A stretch of DNA of 16,912 nt from an uncultured Patescibacteria group bacterium. Its GTDB lineage: Bacteria; Patescibacteriota; Microgenomatia; UBA1406; GWC2-37-13. A program made the position numbers and the translations under genes. Of the stretch, positions 15,184 to 16,912 are shown one piece after another (the first letter of the stretch is position 1; every line of letters starts with the position of its first letter). The notes under the pieces were generated by a model that worked only from the letters and a program-made list of their open reading frames with translations, was not told the origin of the DNA and did no database searches. The DNA lies in contig CALLVF010000066.1 of assembly GCA_938010745.1 (NCBI GenBank), positions 1 through 16,912 on the forward strand. The letters run 5' to 3'.

Positions 15184-15257
15184 GGCGCGTTCGTCTAGCG
15201 GCCTAGGACGGATGCTTTTCAGGCATCAAATCACCGGTTCGAATCCGGTACGCGCCA
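15184..15257 (+). tRNA. tRNA-Glu (anticodon UUC)
   Basis: A complete cloverleaf folds by eye. The acceptor stem is GGCGCGT (15184-15190) with ACGCGCC (15250-15256). The D stem is GTCT/GGAC. The anticodon stem is GATGC/GCATC, enclosing a seven-base loop with anticodon TTC at 15218-15220. The T arm is ACCGG, loop TTCGAAT, CCGGT. The discriminator is A15257. The next bases are CCT, so the 3' CCA is not encoded and must be added by a nucleotidyltransferase. It decodes GAA and GAG. If GatCAB acts on Gln-tRNA here, the glutamyl pathway links this tRNA family to the gatB gene at the left edge. Confidence 0.96.
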
Positions 15258-15404
15258 CCTTTTATTTTCAGTATTAAGAACTTGACCCTCAAGTAAAAAT
15301 TTTCTTGCCTATTTTTTGATTCATTAATCACGTTAAACATATTACTTAAGAAAAAGTAAAAAAATTAATGTTAATCAAGATGGAAATTTATGACTAATCT
15401 TTGT

Positions 15405-15410
15405 TATAAT
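15405..15410 (+). promoter_or_regulatory. Possible -10 element upstream of uvrB
   Basis: A perfect TATAAT ends 12 bases before the preferred uvrB ATG. A poor -35 match, TGGAAA at 15381-15386, sits 18 bases upstream. The predicted transcription start would leave only a few leader bases. The 163-base stretch between the tRNA and uvrB otherwise shows no gene or clear terminator, only T-rich sequence just after the tRNA. Confidence 0.3.
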
Positions 15411-15422
15411 TTTCAATTTGAT

Positions 15423-16912
15423 ATGTTTAGTTTAACCTCTAGCTTTCTACCTACAGGAGATCAACCTCAAGCAATTGAAAGATTGGTTAGGGGAGTAAAA
15501 ATCAAATTAAAAAATCAAGTTCTTCTTGGAGTGACCGGTTCAGGAAAAACTTTTACTATGGCTAATATCATTAAAAATTTAGAAATGCCAGCATTAATTA
15601 TTTCCCATAATAAAACTCTAGCTGGTCAACTTTATCAGGAAATGAGGGAGTTTTTTCCAAAAAATGCTGTTTCTTATTTTGTTTCATATTATGATTATTA
15701 TCAGCCTGAGGCCTATATACCACAAACTGATACTTACATTGAAAAAGAAGCACAAATAAATGAATTAATTGACAAACTTCGATTGCAAACTACAACTAAT
15801 ATTTTAACTAGAAGGGATGTAATTGTTGTTGCTTCAGTCTCATGTATATACAATATAGGTTCACCATTAGAGTATGGTAGATTCATTCTTGAGCTTAAAA
15901 ATGGAAAAAAAGTAAAAATGGAAGATATTATTCACCGGCTTGCTCAACTTCAATACGAGAGAAGCGAATTTGATTTTAAACGAGGCACATTTAGAGTAAG
16001 GGGTGACTGTGTAGATATTTATCCTGCTTATGAAGACTACTGTTATAGAATATGTATAAGAAGTAACATAATTGAAAACATTAAGCAATTTGATCCATTA
16101 ACTGGCAAATTAATGAAAAACGCAACCTGCGAAGAAAATATAAAAAAAGTATTAATATACCCTGCTAAACATTATATGACAGACCCAAAAACTTTTGAAG
16201 AGGCGGAAGCTAAAATTCGTCAGGATTTGGTAATAGAATCGAATGATCTTAAAAAGAGTGGAAAAATTTTAGAAGCTCAAAGATTAGTTAGACGTGTTAA
16301 TTATGATTTGGAAATGATAAAGGAGGTTGGTTATGTCAATGGAATTGAAAATTATTCTCGGTATTTCGATGGTCGCAAGCCTGGTGATCCTCCCTTTTCA
16401 TTACTTGATTACTTTAGGAAATCCTATGGTGACGAATGGTTACTTTTTATTGATGAAAGTCACATGACAATTCCTCAAATTAGGGGGATGTATAATGGTG
16501 ATTTTTCGCGTAAGAAAGTATTAGTAGAATTTGGCTTTAGACTAAAATCAGCCTTTGACAATCGGCCATTGAAATTTGAAGAGTTCTACCCGATTCCGTC
16601 ACACATAATTTATGTTTCAGCAACCCCTGATAGTTGGGAGATTGAAATGTCAGTAAACGAAATAAAAAATTTAAAAAAAATAAAAAAAATTCAAATCTTA
16701 CCACATGATGGAGTTGTTGAGCAGCTAATTAGACCCACAGGTATACCCGATCCAAAAGTTATAATAAAACCTGCAGAAAATGAAGTTGAAGATTTACTCA
16801 TTGAAATAAAAAAACGTATTAAAAAAAAAGAAAAAATTTTAGTTACAACCTTAACTAAAAGAATTGCTGAAGATTTAACTTCTTACCTTAAAGAAAGAAA
16901 GATCAAAGCTGA
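15423..16912 (+). CDS. uvrB: Excinuclease ABC subunit B (3' truncated by window)
   Basis: About 496 residues are visible; the frame is open to the right edge and a full UvrB has about 660. UvrB is the helicase-like damage-verification subunit of nucleotide excision repair, loaded by UvrA and joined by UvrC. ATG 15423 gives SFLPTGDQPQAIERL, the normal start; an in-frame ATG at 15390 would add 11 unconserved residues. Motifs: P-loop GVTGSGKT (36-43), the aromatic beta-hairpin SYYDYYQPEAYIPQTDTYIEKE that probes DNA, DESH box (344-347), YVSATP, VVEQLIRPTG and ILVTTLTKRIAEDL near the edge. Between SATP and VVEQ the spacing is about 28 residues, longer than the roughly ten I expect, with a Lys/Ile/Asn-rich insert. 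Confidence 0.97.
   Translation, partial: MFSLTSSFLPTGDQPQAIERLVRGVKIKLKNQVLLGVTGSGKTFTMANIIKNLEMPALIISHNKTLAGQLYQEMREFFPKNAVSYFVSYYDYYQPEAYIPQTDTYIEKEAQINELIDKLRLQTTTNILTRRDVIVVASVSCIYNIGSPLEYGRFILELKNGKKVKMEDIIHRLAQLQYERSEFDFKRGTFRVRGDCVDIYPAYEDYCYRICIRSNIIENIKQFDPLTGKLMKNATCEENIKKVLIYPAKHYMTDPKTFEEAEAKIRQDLVIESNDLKKSGKILEAQRLVRRVNYDLEMIKEVGYVNGIENYSRYFDGRKPGDPPFSLLDYFRKSYGDEWLLFIDESHMTIPQIRGMYNGDFSRKKVLVEFGFRLKSAFDNRPLKFEEFYPIPSHIIYVSATPDSWEIEMSVNEIKNLKKIKKIQILPHDGVVEQLIRPTGIPDPKVIIKPAENEVEDLLIEIKKRIKKKEKILVTTLTKRIAEDLTSYLKERKIKA

Noticed and set aside
15260..15290. Intrinsic terminator after tRNA-Glu
   Set aside because: There is a T-rich stretch, but no stable GC-rich hairpin precedes it apart from the tRNA itself.
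1..16912. Alternative genetic code with UGA as glycine or tryptophan, as in some candidate-phylum bacteria
   Set aside because: TGA ends gatB, dnaE and atpH at the expected protein ends, conserved Gly and Trp use normal codons, and no in-frame TGA interrupts a conserved gene.
1..16912. CRISPR array, insertion sequence, prophage, toxin-antitoxin or other novel accessory system
   Set aside because: No regularly spaced repeats, transposase, phage or toxin-like frames were seen. All space is taken up by housekeeping genes and short gaps.

Overview
The window is a compact, AT-rich bacterial chromosome segment. Every convincing gene lies on the + strand, separated by short gaps or ATGA overlaps. 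The standard bacterial code fits, with TGA as stop and TGG for Trp. Strong AT bias, Lys/Ile/Asn-rich proteins, a trimmed ATP synthase delta subunit, a divergent CTP synthase and a short GLGGKDAA-type membrane protein together suggest a reduced-genome lineage such as Patescibacteria/CPR. This placement is an inference from style and memory of the families, not from a database search.

Layout. 1-315 is the C-terminal end of a GatB-like amidotransferase subunit. 414-3638 is dnaE, the replicative DNA polymerase III alpha subunit, with an apparently intact PHP metal site and an internal clamp-binding motif. 3695-3900 holds the remains of an atpI/atpZ-like gene, with no usable start codon and a frameshift in a T run. 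3913-9950 is the F-type ATP synthase operon in canonical order, atpB-E-F-H-A-G-D-C. Its delta subunit (atpH) is only about 94 residues and lacks the usual N-terminal domain. 10020-12062 is topA with two C-terminal zinc ribbons. 12075-13715 is pyrG (CTP synthase). 13725-14051 is rplS (L19). 14055-14420 is a YraN-type nuclease-fold protein. 14500-15150 is a small MscS-related multi-pass membrane protein. 15184-15257 is tRNA-Glu(UUC). 15423 to the end is uvrB, cut by the window edge.

The content is housekeeping: replication and repair (DnaE, TopA, UvrB), energy conversion (F1Fo), pyrimidine nucleotide supply (PyrG) and translation (GatB, L19, tRNA-Glu). I see no CRISPR array, insertion sequence, prophage or toxin-antitoxin pair. 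The points most worth a second look are the broken atpI/Z gene, the half-size delta subunit, motif changes in the CTP synthase glutaminase site and synthetase domain, the restriction of strong Shine-Dalgarno sequences to two membrane-protein genes (atpE and the MscS-like gene), and possible near-leaderless starts at rplS and uvrB. No new defence or biosynthetic system is evident.
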